Below, piece after piece: positions 26,277 to 36,154 of a DNA stretch of 36,925 nucleotides. Within the stretch, counting starts at the first letter, position 1. Each line of letters opens with the position of its first letter. Where the stretch lies: NCBI GenBank assembly GCA_947164955.1, contig CAMUYT010000008.1:1-36925 (forward strand), written 5' to 3'. The notes below the pieces were generated by a model. The model did no database searches. It saw only the letters and a list, made by a program, of their open reading frames with translations, and had not been told where the DNA came from. The DNA is from an uncultured Bacteroidales bacterium (lineage in GTDB: Bacteria; Bacteroidota; Bacteroidia; Bacteroidales; F082). The position numbers and the translations under genes were made by a program.

Positions 26277-27701
26277 ATGAAACGCCAACTCACCTCTCTC
26301 CTCCTCGGCCTGCTGTTCCTCGGCATGGCTACGGCATGCACAGAAAAGCAAGCCGCTGAAACTGAAGTCCGCAAGGGCAACTACCGCATCGTCGACAACA
26401 CCATCGTCTTCGACGAGCCGCAACGCATCGAAGGACAGAAAAGCGTCCTCCAATTCACCGTCGACCCCATCGAGAACGTCCGCATCGGATTCATCGGCCT
26501 CGGCATGCGCGGTCCCGATGCCGTCGACCGCATGACCTATATCGATGGCGTGACCGTCAATGCCTTGTGCGACATCGAGCCCGACCGTGTGGAGGCCGTG
26601 CAGACCAACATCTTGGAGAAGAAAGGCCTGCCCCGCGCCGCTGCCTATACGGGTCGTGAAGGTTGGAAAGAACTCTGCCAACGCGACGACATCGACCTCG
26701 TCTATATCTGCACCGACTGGAAAATGCACGTCCCGATGGCCGTCTACGCCATGCAGCAGGGCAAGCATGTGGCCGTCGAAGTGCCTGCCGCTACCTCTAT
26801 CGAGGAATGTTGGCAACTCGTCGACGTGGCCGAACAAACCCAACGCCACTGCATGATGCTCGAAAACTGCTGCTACGACTTCTTTGAACTCACCGCACTC
26901 AACATGGCACAACAGGGCATGTTCGGCGAACTTATCCACGGCGAAGGTGCCTACATCCACAACCTCGAGCCATATTGGCACGAATATTACGAGAACTGGC
27001 GCCTTGAGTTCAACCAAAGCCACGCTGGCGATGTCTATCCCACCCACGGCCTCGGACCGCTCTGCCAAGCCTTCAACATCCATCGCGGCGACCGCATGAA
27101 GACCCTCGTGGCCATGGGCACGCCTTCCTATAATGGCAAGAAAATCGCCAAGGAGATGATGGGGGTCGACGATTTCGCCAACGGCGACATGACCACCACA
27201 ATGATCCAAACCGAGAAAGGCAAGACCCTGCTCATCGAGCATGACGTCTACACCTATCGTCCTTACAACCGACTCTATCAGCTCACTGGAACAGAAGGCT
27301 TTGCCAACAAATACCCCATTGAGGGCTTCACCCTGCTTGAAGACAAGTTACCCGAAGGTTTCTTGACCGAAGGTCAGCATCTCAATCCTCACGGCTTTGT
27401 GCCTGCCGAGGTGCGCGACAAGATCATGAAGGAATACCTCCACCCCATCGCCGTCGAAATTGAAGAAAAGGCCAAGGAAGTAGGCGGTCACGGCGGCATG
27501 GACTTCGTCATGGACTACCGCCTCATCTACTGCCTGCAACACGGTCTGCCCCTCGACCAAGACGTTTACGACGCCGCCGAATGGTCATGCCTCGGCGAGC
27601 TCACGGCCGCCTCTATCGCCAACGGCGGCATGCCCGTCCAGATGCCTGACTTCACACGCGGCGACTGGAACAAGGTGCAAGGATATAAGCACGCAAAGTA
27701 A
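26277..27701 (+). CDS. GH109-type alpha-N-acetylgalactosaminidase (Gfo/Idh/MocA fold), lipoprotein
   Basis: Lipobox LFLGMATAC; Rossmann VRIGFIGLGMRGPDAVDRM; DLVYICTDWKMHVPMAVYAMQQGKHVAVEVPAATSIEECWQLVD; GDVYPTHGLGP. Confidence 0.88.
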   Translation: MKRQLTSLLLGLLFLGMATACTEKQAAETEVRKGNYRIVDNTIVFDEPQRIEGQKSVLQFTVDPIENVRIGFIGLGMRGPDAVDRMTYIDGVTVNALCDIEPDRVEAVQTNILEKKGLPRAAAYTGREGWKELCQRDDIDLVYICTDWKMHVPMAVYAMQQGKHVAVEVPAATSIEECWQLVDVAEQTQRHCMMLENCCYDFFELTALNMAQQGMFGELIHGEGAYIHNLEPYWHEYYENWRLEFNQSHAGDVYPTHGLGPLCQAFNIHRGDRMKTLVAMGTPSYNGKKIAKEMMGVDDFANGDMTTTMIQTEKGKTLLIEHDVYTYRPYNRLYQLTGTEGFANKYPIEGFTLLEDKLPEGFLTEGQHLNPHGFVPAEVRDKIMKEYLHPIAVEIEEKAKEVGGHGGMDFVMDYRLIYCLQHGLPLDQDVYDAAEWSCLGELTAASIANGGMPVQMPDFTRGDWNKVQGYKHAK

Positions 27702-27706
27702 AAGAA

Positions 27707-29659
27707 TCACTTCGCTGTTACTGACCTAAAGAAGATTTCGGCATCTTTCCACACGGTATAGTCACGGGCATAAAGCAGATTCATCTGATTAAGGACATCG
27801 GTTTCGATGTCCTTTTCCATATAGGAAGCGGGGGTGTATATGCCCTTGCGGATCTTGGGCAGTTTTTGCGCCTCGTCGGCGGGTGTGCAATACCCCACCC
27901 AAGTGCGTTTTCCTACCAACACCAATAAGGCATTCTTCAGGAAACGCCAAGGCTTCTTCACCACCAAGGCCAGTGGCAGCCAAAAGATAATACTGAACAG
28001 GCTCATCACCAAGTCGAAAAGGCGTTTGTTGCGACGATTTGACTTGGTGTCGATGGCCTTGATATCGACGGTGTAAAGATCACCTCGCGTGTTGATGCTG
28101 TTGCTACCAATGATGGAGAGGCTGTCCTCGGGCGCTATCTTGTAGTCGACATTGGTGGCGTGCCAGTCCACCATCTTGTCGATGATGACCTGATGCGGCA
28201 CATCTTTTGAGCAGAAGATAACCTCCGTAATCTTGTAGATCTCAATGATATCAGGTACTTGCGAAAGGTTGCCTATGAAACCCTCGGGGGCCTCGCCTTG
28301 CGTCTCCGAGCTCACCAAACCGATGAAGTCGGGCTTGATGGAAGTGCTTTCCAAGATGGTGTTCACCCGTTGCGTCTCTTCGGGACTACCGATGACCAAA
28401 AAGCGTTTCTTCTCCGTACGCTTCGACTGGAAGTTCTCGTTGCCCAACAAGATGCCGATGAACCTCGTCAGGCTCATCTCCATGGCAAGCCATATCATGC
28501 CAAAGAGAATCAACGCCCTTGAGAAACGCAGACTCTCGGGAAGCAAGGCATAGAGCACCAAAATCACAGCGCTGCCGAACGCCACACCAAGTATGGCTTT
28601 AGCAATGCTGTAGGGTTTGTCATACCCCCCTGTGAAATAAGTCGACACCAGCCATATCAAGATATAGATCGGCAAGACAACGGCAAACAACATGAGCGGA
28701 TAGGTACCTGCTCCGCCGTAAATCGTGCCATGACCCCAGAAATAACTGATGGCCGCCAGTCCGCCATAACCCAACACTGCATCGAGGAAAGGGATGGCCG
28801 CCTTGTGGAAGAACTGCGAAACCAAAGCAAAGAACGCCTTGATGTAGATGGCCATATTAATAAGGAAAGAGAACGACTTGGCCCAAGAGTTACCAAAGTG
28901 TTTCTTGGCGAAAATCTCCATGGCGCGATAGAATACAAAGACATAGTTGACACTCGTTTTTTTTGTGCTCTCGCCCTTGTAGTGGATGATGCGTGTCTCG
29001 GGGAAGTAATAGTTTTTATAACCACCCTGAGTGATACGATAAGACAGGTCGATGTCCTCGCCATACATGAAGAAAGTCTCATCCAAAAGACCCACTTTGT
29101 CGAGGGTCTCCTTGCGCATCAGCATAAAAGCACCCGCAAGGATTTCCACCTCGTTGGTCTCGTCGTTGGAGAGATGCCCCATATAATAGTGCGCAAAACG
29201 CTTACTATGGGGAAAAAGTTTGGCCAGACCAAACATTTTATAGAACGCGGTTGCCGCCGTTGGCAGGCCTCGCTTCGATTCAGGCAGAAACTGCCCCTTG
29301 CCATCTACCATCTTCACCCCTAATCCACCCGCATCGGGATGGCTATCCATGAAGGCGATGCATTTTGTGAATGTATCGTCCTCCACCACCGTGTCGGGAT
29401 TGAGGAGAAGTACGTATTCGCCCGACGAGACGCGGATGGCTTGGTTGTTGGCCTTCGCAAAACCCACATTCTCCTTGTTGGCGATGACCTTCACCTCAGG
29501 GAATTTCTGCGTCAACATCTTCAGCGAACCGTCGACCGAATTGTTGTCGACCACAAACACTTCGCCCTCAATGCCTTGCATGGCACGACGCACCGAATAG
29601 AGGCATTGTTCGAGAAAGTACTCGACGTTATAGTTGACGATGACGACGGACAGTTTCAT
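27707..29659 (-). CDS. Family 2 glycosyltransferase fused to a multi-TM region, Rossmann-like domain and sugar-transferase-like C-terminus
   Basis: MKLSVVIVNYNVEYFLEQCLYSV, FVVDNNSVDGS, LLLNPDTVVEDD; later KKRFLVIGSPEETQRV and NRRNKRLFDLVMSLFSIIFWLPLALV. Confidence 0.85.
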   Translation of the reverse strand: MKLSVVIVNYNVEYFLEQCLYSVRRAMQGIEGEVFVVDNNSVDGSLKMLTQKFPEVKVIANKENVGFAKANNQAIRVSSGEYVLLLNPDTVVEDDTFTKCIAFMDSHPDAGGLGVKMVDGKGQFLPESKRGLPTAATAFYKMFGLAKLFPHSKRFAHYYMGHLSNDETNEVEILAGAFMLMRKETLDKVGLLDETFFMYGEDIDLSYRITQGGYKNYYFPETRIIHYKGESTKKTSVNYVFVFYRAMEIFAKKHFGNSWAKSFSFLINMAIYIKAFFALVSQFFHKAAIPFLDAVLGYGGLAAISYFWGHGTIYGGAGTYPLMLFAVVLPIYILIWLVSTYFTGGYDKPYSIAKAILGVAFGSAVILVLYALLPESLRFSRALILFGMIWLAMEMSLTRFIGILLGNENFQSKRTEKKRFLVIGSPEETQRVNTILESTSIKPDFIGLVSSETQGEAPEGFIGNLSQVPDIIEIYKITEVIFCSKDVPHQVIIDKMVDWHATNVDYKIAPEDSLSIIGSNSINTRGDLYTVDIKAIDTKSNRRNKRLFDLVMSLFSIIFWLPLALVVKKPWRFLKNALLVLVGKRTWVGYCTPADEAQKLPKIRKGIYTPASYMEKDIETDVLNQMNLLYARDYTVWKDAEIFFRSVTAK

Positions 29660-29663
29660 ATGC

Positions 29664-30833
29664 TTATTCGGGCTTCGTATCGAGATTGACCTTTACGGCC
29701 TTGATTTTGGGTCCTTCACCTTCTGGCAGACCATCGCCGATATTCTCCAATCCACAGGCATTCAATATCTTGCCTTTGATAGCCGTATTCTGCATCCAAC
29801 CCGTGAACTGCTCGGCACCTGGACCATAGGCATAGACCATCACGGGCAGGCAGGTATGACTGCTGGTTGAATAATTGAACACAACGTTGGTGTACTTGCC
29901 TTGCGGATCGGGCATGGTCAGGCCACCCGTCTCGTGGTCGGCAGTGACCACAACCAAGGTGTTGCCATGCTCCTCGGCATAGTCCAAAGCGACCTGGATG
30001 GCATAGCTGAAGTCGACCAGCTCATCGACCATATAAGCGGAGTCGTTGGCATGACAGGCAAAGTCGATTTGCGAGCCTTCCACCATGAGGAAGAAACCGT
30101 TTTCAGCGCCGTCAAGGGTCTTCAAAGCAGTCTTTACGGCACGTGGCAGGAAGTCGCCACGCTCAGCCGCAGGGGGCATGTGTCCGTCGTTGGCCAACAC
30201 AGCATATTTCTTGCAGGTCACGTCAATATTATCTAAGGTGTCATACACTTTCCAGCCCAACTCGTTCTCCATGCGTTGAATCAAATCGACGCTGTCCTTG
30301 CGTTGGTTGAAGTGCTTGCGACCGCCGCCGATGGCCAGGTTGATGTTGTCGGCCTCAGCCAACTGCATGGCGATGTCTTCATACTGACGACGATGCGGCA
30401 CTTTGGCATAGAAACAGGCGGGCGTGGCGTGGGTGATATAACTCGTCACGACGAGACCCGTCTCCTTGCCTTGCTCATGGAAAACCTCAAGCAGGGTCTT
30501 GACGGGAATAGTATCGGGGTTCATGCCCACCATGGCATTCTTGGTCTTGTGGTCGCTGCACAAGGCCGTGCCTCCCGCTGCCGAGTCTGTGATGTCATTG
30601 CTCGACGAGTGCGTGTCGACGACACCAATGTAAGGGAACTTGGGAAACACCATTTCCTGTCGCGTGGCCAACATGCCGGCATAGACCTGTGGCAAAGCGG
30701 TGCCATCACCAATAAAATAGATGACGTTCATTGCCTTCGCGGGCTCTTGTGGCGTTTCTTTTTTGTTGTCACACGAGGACAACATAGCCATTGCCATTAG
30801 AGCGATTAAAAATAGTTTAGGTGTTTTTCTCAT
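29664..30833 (-). CDS. Alkaline phosphatase (PhoA type), lipoprotein
   Basis: Lipobox AMLSSC; NVIYFIGDGTALPQ, DSAAGGTALCS, TADHETGG; start at MRKTPKLF (30833). Confidence 0.92.
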   Translation of the reverse strand: MRKTPKLFLIALMAMAMLSSCDNKKETPQEPAKAMNVIYFIGDGTALPQVYAGMLATRQEMVFPKFPYIGVVDTHSSSNDITDSAAGGTALCSDHKTKNAMVGMNPDTIPVKTLLEVFHEQGKETGLVVTSYITHATPACFYAKVPHRRQYEDIAMQLAEADNINLAIGGGRKHFNQRKDSVDLIQRMENELGWKVYDTLDNIDVTCKKYAVLANDGHMPPAAERGDFLPRAVKTALKTLDGAENGFFLMVEGSQIDFACHANDSAYMVDELVDFSYAIQVALDYAEEHGNTLVVVTADHETGGLTMPDPQGKYTNVVFNYSTSSHTCLPVMVYAYGPGAEQFTGWMQNTAIKGKILNACGLENIGDGLPEGEGPKIKAVKVNLDTKPE

Positions 30834-30847
30834 ATTTGTATAAAACT

Positions 30848-31801
30848 TTATTGTTTGCGCGAAACAACTTTTTTCACGGCCTCCACGATGTCGGGCGTGT
30901 CGAGGTGGAAGTAGGTCAGCAGCTCGTCGGGCGTGCCGCTTTGACCAAATACGTCGTTGACGGCCACCATCTCCATCGGGCAAGGGTCGTTCAAGGCCAA
31001 GACCTGCGCAATGCTGTCGCCCAAGCCGCCGTTACGCTGATGTTCCTCGGCGGTGACCACGCAACGGGTCTTCTTCACCGACTTCAGCACAGCCTCTACA
31101 TCCAACGGTTTGATGGTATGGATGTTGATCAGCTCGGCATTGATGCCCATCTCTTTCAGAATTGGCAACGCCTGCACAGCCTTCCAAACAAGGTGACCAC
31201 AAGCGAAGATGGTTACATCGCTGCCTTCTTGCAGCATCTGGGCCTTGCCGATGACGAATTTCTCGTCAGCAGGAGTGAAGTTCGGCACTTTCGGGCGACC
31301 GAAGCGCAGGTAAACCGGACCATCATACTCGGCAGCGGCTATGGTAGCAGCCTTGGTCTGGTTGAAGTCGCAAGGCACGATGACGGTCATGTTGGGCAAC
31401 ACCTTCATCAAAGCAATGTCCTCGAGGATCTGGTGCGTGGCACCGTCTTCGCCGAGGGTCACGCCCGCATGAGATGCAGCAATTTTCACGTTCTTGTTGG
31501 AATAAGCCACACATTGGCGGATTTGGTCGTATACACGTCCCGTCGAGAAGGCTGCGAAGGTACCTGTGAACGGCACGAAACCGCTCAGCGCCATGCCAGC
31601 TGCCATATCAATCATGTTGGCTTCGGCGATACCCGTCTGGAAGAAACGCTCGGGAAACTCCTTGGCGAAGTCACCCATTTTGACTGAAGGTGTGAGGTCG
31701 GCACAAAAAGCCACCACCTTGGGGTTACGGCGACCTGCTTCAAGCAAGCCTTCACCGAATCCCGATCTTGTATCTTTTTGGTTTTGAATTGTAAAGTCCA
31801 T
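30848..31801 (-). CDS. Transketolase C-terminal subunit
   Basis: DLTPSVKMGDFAKEFPERFFQTGIAEANMIDMAAGMALSGFVPFTGTFAAF, pyrimidine-binding and C-terminal transketolase domains. Confidence 0.94.
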   Translation of the reverse strand: MDFTIQNQKDTRSGFGEGLLEAGRRNPKVVAFCADLTPSVKMGDFAKEFPERFFQTGIAEANMIDMAAGMALSGFVPFTGTFAAFSTGRVYDQIRQCVAYSNKNVKIAASHAGVTLGEDGATHQILEDIALMKVLPNMTVIVPCDFNQTKAATIAAAEYDGPVYLRFGRPKVPNFTPADEKFVIGKAQMLQEGSDVTIFACGHLVWKAVQALPILKEMGINAELINIHTIKPLDVEAVLKSVKKTRCVVTAEEHQRNGGLGDSIAQVLALNDPCPMEMVAVNDVFGQSGTPDELLTYFHLDTPDIVEAVKKVVSRKQ

Positions 31802-31835
31802 ATAATCAAGAATTTAAAATTTGATATTTAAAATT

Positions 31836-32678
31836 CTAATAATCACCTAAGGTTTCCTCTAATTGCGAAAGTGCACTGGCGGCTTGCTCGTCGTTGGGGG
31901 CTGAGCCATGCCACTTGTGGTTGTTCTCCATGAAATCGACGCCCTTGCCCATAACAGTATGTGCCAGAATGAGTTGAGGTTTTCCCTGGAAAGCATTCTC
32001 GCGGGCGAACTTCAGCGTGTTGACCACTGCCTGCATATTGTTGCCACTCACCTCGAGGACGTTCCATCCGAAAGCCTCGTACTTGGCACGGAGGTCGCCG
32101 AGGTTCATCACATCGTCGGTCGAGCCGTCGATCTGTTTCTTGTTGTAGTCGATGATGGCCACCAGGTTGTCGACGCCTTTGGCGGGAGCATACATCGCAC
32201 CTTCCCAGATTTGGCCTTCCTCCTGCTCGCCGTCGCCCATGAGGACGAAGACGAGGTGCTTGTCGCCATTCAGTTTCTTGGCCTGTGCGGCACCACAAGC
32301 CACCGAGAGCCCTTGTCCCAATGAGCCTGAGGCAATGCGGATGCCCGGCAGGCCTTCCATCGGGGTGGGATGGCCTTGCAGGCGTGTACCAAGGCGGCGG
32401 AATGTAGCCAATTCGCTCACAGGAAAATAGCCACGTCGCGCCATGATGCTATACAGCATTGGGCTGATGTGGCCGTTGGAGAGGAAAAACATGTCCTCAC
32501 CATTGCCGTCCATGCGGAAATTAGCGGGGTCGATTTGCATTTGGTCGAAATAAAGGGCCGTAACGATATCTGTCGCGCCCAAAGAACCGCCCGGATGTCC
32601 CGACTGGCACCCATGCACCATGCGAATGATATCGCGGCGCACCTGCGAGGCAATTCTTTCCAATTCGTTGATAGTCAT
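31836..32678 (-). CDS. Transketolase N-terminal subunit
   Basis: GHPGGSLGATDIVTALYF, FFLSNGHISPMLYS, MGDGEQEEGQIWEGAMYA, ThDP-binding motif. Confidence 0.94.
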   Translation of the reverse strand: MTINELERIASQVRRDIIRMVHGCQSGHPGGSLGATDIVTALYFDQMQIDPANFRMDGNGEDMFFLSNGHISPMLYSIMARRGYFPVSELATFRRLGTRLQGHPTPMEGLPGIRIASGSLGQGLSVACGAAQAKKLNGDKHLVFVLMGDGEQEEGQIWEGAMYAPAKGVDNLVAIIDYNKKQIDGSTDDVMNLGDLRAKYEAFGWNVLEVSGNNMQAVVNTLKFARENAFQGKPQLILAHTVMGKGVDFMENNHKWHGSAPNDEQAASALSQLEETLGDY

Positions 32679-32738
32679 AATTTATTTATTTGATATATAA
32701 TAATTTACAAATCCATTTCAAAGGTTCGAACCGAAAAG

Positions 32739-32746
32739 CAAATATA
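32739..32746 (-). promoter_or_regulatory. -7 box TATATTTG for the transketolase/phosphatase run
   Basis: Minus-strand TAnnTTTG match upstream of 32678. Confidence 0.5.
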
Positions 32747-32829
32747 GCGTTTTTTTCGATTGTCAAAGGAGAAAGAGCAGAAAAATAAGATTGCATGCCC
32801 CAGTTGACCTTCCATTCGGCACTTTTTAT

Positions 32830-32837
32830 TATTTTTG
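32830..32837 (+). promoter_or_regulatory. -7 box TATTTTTG for the TPR gene
   Basis: TAnnTTTG match 25 nt before the ATG at 32862; TTGACC further upstream. Confidence 0.55.
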
Positions 32838-32861
32838 CACCAAATTTTTGAAAAAAGGACC

Positions 32862-34310
32862 ATGTTTGAGGACGAAGATTTTTATCAAGAACACGAGGAA
32901 GAGATGGAAAAAGCCATCGAGAAGTATGAGTCGATGCTCAAGGATCACGAATCGGTTTACTTTGACAGCGAGGAGTTTGAATACATCATCGACCACTACA
33001 CACAGCACAACCAGCTGAAACGCTCGCGGCAGGCTGTGGAGATGGCCATGGAGCAGCATCCAGAAAGCAACATGTTGAAAATCAAAATGGCACGACAGTA
33101 TCTGCTCGAAAACGATGCCCAGCGTGCCTTCGATATCATGCAACACGTGGAACGCGACGATGACGACGACCCCGACTATTTCCTCACCCTTGGCTCGTGC
33201 CTGGCTGTGTTGGGCAAGTCGAAAGAAGCCTTGGAAAACTATTTCAGTGCCCTGCCTTACTTCGACGAAGACGAGAAATTCGACCTTTATAACGCCATCG
33301 CCTACGAGTACCAGCACATGCACCAATACGACCGTGCCCTCGAGTTCTACCAAAGAGCCCTCCCCTATGCCGACGACCGCGACACCATCTACCACGAGAT
33401 CCGTTGCTGCTTCCTCAGCGCTGGCCGGCGAGACGAAGCCCTCGCCTTCTTCCAAGCCATGATCGACAAGGACCCGCACAATAGCAAGGCCTGGACCAAC
33501 ATCGGCGACATCTACCGTATGATGGGACAATACGAGGAAAGCATCGACCCTTACGAGTTTGCCCTTAGCATCGACCCCGAAGACCTCTGGACCAACATGC
33601 ACCTGGCCGACATCTATTACGACCTAGGCCGCTACAAAGAAGCCATCGACACGCTCGAAGAAGCCCTGCGCAACGGCATCGAGACATCAATGATTCACAC
33701 CACCATCGGCGACTGCTACTACCGTCTCAACGACCTGCAATCGGCCGAAGAGCATTTTCAAAAAGCATTGGAAATCAATCCAATGATAGGTGCTGGATAC
33801 GCAGGTCTCGGCTATGTCTTCAGCGACCGAGGCCAAAGCCGAAAAGCCATCAAATATTTCGAGAAAGCCATCGAGTTGGAGCCTTGGGAGACCGACCACC
33901 TCTTCTCCATCGCCACCGACTATATGAAACTCAAGGAATACGACAAAGCCATGGAGAGCCTGCGCAAAATACAGGAGATGACCCCCACCGACCCTGATGC
34001 TTACTACTACATCGCCGACCTCTACGGCCAACAGGACAAAATCGACGAGGCCATCAACACCATCAAGTTCGGCCTACTACAAACCGACAACGAGGCGTCG
34101 CTGCTCTATCTCCTAGCCTACGCCTACTTCGTCAAAGGCAACCACAGCGAAGGCCTCGAAGCCCTGGACCAAGCCCTTGACGCCGACTTCGAGTTGTGGC
34201 CCGACTTCATCGAATACGACCGCGAGCTGTTGGCCAACGACACCGAGATTCTCCAACTCATCGAACGGCACAAACAGAACCAACAAACCACCAACACCAC
34301 CAACGAATAA
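32862..34310 (+). CDS. Tetratricopeptide repeat protein
   Basis: Repeated TPR units (AWTNIGDIYRMMGQYEESIDPYEFALSIDPEDLWTNMHLADIYYDLGRYKEAIDTLEEAL); start at MFEDEDF. Confidence 0.92.
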   Translation: MFEDEDFYQEHEEEMEKAIEKYESMLKDHESVYFDSEEFEYIIDHYTQHNQLKRSRQAVEMAMEQHPESNMLKIKMARQYLLENDAQRAFDIMQHVERDDDDDPDYFLTLGSCLAVLGKSKEALENYFSALPYFDEDEKFDLYNAIAYEYQHMHQYDRALEFYQRALPYADDRDTIYHEIRCCFLSAGRRDEALAFFQAMIDKDPHNSKAWTNIGDIYRMMGQYEESIDPYEFALSIDPEDLWTNMHLADIYYDLGRYKEAIDTLEEALRNGIETSMIHTTIGDCYYRLNDLQSAEEHFQKALEINPMIGAGYAGLGYVFSDRGQSRKAIKYFEKAIELEPWETDHLFSIATDYMKLKEYDKAMESLRKIQEMTPTDPDAYYYIADLYGQQDKIDEAINTIKFGLLQTDNEASLLYLLAYAYFVKGNHSEGLEALDQALDADFELWPDFIEYDRELLANDTEILQLIERHKQNQQTTNTTNE

Positions 34311-34316
34311 CAACCC

Positions 34317-35246
34317 ATGAAAGACTTCATATACAACTTCCTAAAAGGCATGGGAATGGGTGCCGCCAATGTCATCCCAGGCGTTTCGGGCGGCACAATC
34401 GCCTTGATCACCGGCATCTTCGAGCGCCTTATCAACAGCATCAAGTCGTTCAACCTCACGGCATTGAAACTGTTTTTCACCGGTAAGTGGAAGACCTTCG
34501 CCCAACATGTCGACCTGAAATTCCTTGTCGCTGTGTTTCTCGGCATCGCCACCGCCATCCTTTCTGTCGCCAAGCTGTTCAAGTTCCTCTTCGAGAACTA
34601 CCCCGTCTACATCTGGGCGTTTTTCTTCGGCCTCATCATCGCTTCCATCTATTATGTGGGACGCACGGTGAACAAATGGAGCCTCGGCAGCATCCTGTTT
34701 TTCGCCATCGGCACAGGCATTGCCTTGCTCATCGCTTTTGGGACACCCGCTCAGGAAAACCACAACTTCCTCTACCTGATTCTCTGCGGCGTGGTAGGCA
34801 CTTGCAGCATGATACTCCCCGGACTTTCAGGCTCTTACGTCCTGCTCTTGATGGGCAACTACGAATATGTGATGATCGATGCCGTCAACCTGCTGACCAC
34901 CTCGCCTTGGGAAGGCATCAAGATATTGATTCCCGTGGTGATTGGTGCGGTTATCGGCTTGCTGGCCTTCGCCCACTTGCTCTCGTGGATCTTCAAGAAC
35001 TTCCACGACCAAACCGTTGCCCTACTGACGGGGTTCATCCTCGGCTCAACGCCCATTATTTGGCCTTGGAAACACGCCATCACTAATGCGCTGAAGGACG
35101 GAACGGAGAAAGTGGTCGGCTACCAATGGCAATGGCCCGCCATCAACGCTGAGTTTTTCATCGCATTGGTTATCATGATGTTAGGCGCAGCCATCATCAT
35201 CGTCACCGAACAGCTTGCCACGAAGAAAGAGAAACCGTCAAAATAA
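34317..35246 (+). CDS. DUF368 domain integral membrane protein
   Basis: KGMGMGAANVIPGVSGGTIALITGIFERLI, ILPGLSGSYVLLLMGNYEYV, multiple TM segments. Confidence 0.92.
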   Translation: MKDFIYNFLKGMGMGAANVIPGVSGGTIALITGIFERLINSIKSFNLTALKLFFTGKWKTFAQHVDLKFLVAVFLGIATAILSVAKLFKFLFENYPVYIWAFFFGLIIASIYYVGRTVNKWSLGSILFFAIGTGIALLIAFGTPAQENHNFLYLILCGVVGTCSMILPGLSGSYVLLLMGNYEYVMIDAVNLLTTSPWEGIKILIPVVIGAVIGLLAFAHLLSWIFKNFHDQTVALLTGFILGSTPIIWPWKHAITNALKDGTEKVVGYQWQWPAINAEFFIALVIMMLGAAIIIVTEQLATKKEKPSK

Positions 35247-35252
35247 ACGCAA

Positions 35253-35984
35253 ATGAAACGCTACGGACTTATCGGACACCCATTGAAGCACTCGCAATCA
35301 CGCTTCCTCTTCAACGAGAAATTCGAATACGAAGGCTTGGATTGCCTCTATCAGCATTTCGACCTCAAATCGTTGGACGAGCTCAAAGACGTCATGGACA
35401 AATATCCCGACCTCTGCGGCTTCAATGTGACGATACCTTATAAAGAAAGCATCATCCCACTGCTCGACGACATCGACCCCGAGGCAAAAGAAATCGGTGC
35501 CGTCAACGTGGTGAAAATCACTGATGGCAAGCTGAAAGGCTACAATAGCGACGTTTATGGCTTCGGGCAACTGCTCGACCGTGCCATCAACGGAAAAAGC
35601 ATCGACCACGCCTTGGTCTTGGGCACGGGCGGTGCCTCCAAAGCGGTGCAATACGTGCTGAAAAAGAACGGGATACCCTACTCCACCGTCAGTCGCAGTG
35701 CCGATCGTGGCGACTACACCTACGACGACCTTACCGACGACATCCTCCAGAAAAACCACCTTATCATTAATACCACCCCCGTGGGTATGTTCCCACACGT
35801 GGACGAATTCCCAGACCTTCACTACCAAGCCTTAGGCAAGAAGCACATCCTTATCGATTTGATTTACAACCCGAAAGAGACCGCCTTCATGGAGTTGGGC
35901 AATACCTGGGGCGCCAAGGTGTATGGCGGCATGCAAATGTTTGAGGAACAGGCGAAGAAAACCTGGGAGATATTTAGTAATTAA
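35253..35984 (+). CDS. aroE: Shikimate dehydrogenase
   Basis: YGLIGHPLKHSQSRFLFNEKF, GFNVTIPYKESI, GAVNVVK, GYNSDVYGF, LGTGGASKAVQYVL, NTTPVGMFP. Confidence 0.95.
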   Translation: MKRYGLIGHPLKHSQSRFLFNEKFEYEGLDCLYQHFDLKSLDELKDVMDKYPDLCGFNVTIPYKESIIPLLDDIDPEAKEIGAVNVVKITDGKLKGYNSDVYGFGQLLDRAINGKSIDHALVLGTGGASKAVQYVLKKNGIPYSTVSRSADRGDYTYDDLTDDILQKNHLIINTTPVGMFPHVDEFPDLHYQALGKKHILIDLIYNPKETAFMELGNTWGAKVYGGMQMFEEQAKKTWEIFSN

Positions 35985-36002
35985 TCACAAAACATGCAAA
36001 AC

Positions 36003-36140
36003 TCACAAAACAATAGTGGAACTTTTGGAAGCCTGCCAACTGGCGGCTTCCCTAACGGCTCGCAAGCGAGCCTGCCGACGAACCGGTTGGTGAGTCGACA
36101 TACAAACAAGAGGTTTTGATTGTTTTGTCGGTTTTGTGAC
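36003..36140. repeat. Cluster of nested inverted repeats in the aroE-rlmD intergenic region
   Basis: GGAAGCC...GGCTTCC, GGCTCGC-AA-GCGAGCC, CCAACTGG/CCGGTTGG, outer CACAAAACAA/TTGTTTTGT with GTTTTGTG. Confidence 0.75.
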
Positions 36141-36154
36141 GAATAAAAAGAAGC

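Noticed and set aside
26169-27242. 357-aa minus-strand ORF antisense to GH109
   Set aside because: Composition is typical of an antisense shadow ORF of a GC-rich gene; GH109 on the plus strand has clear family motifs.
28954-28970. A8 tract in the GT2 coding strand as a phase-variation switch
   Set aside because: Encodes ordinary TKKT; a single 8-mer without other evidence is weak.
32829-33602. 257-aa minus-strand ORF opposite the TPR gene
   Set aside because: Hydrophobic antisense of an acidic TPR coding sequence; no domain signature.
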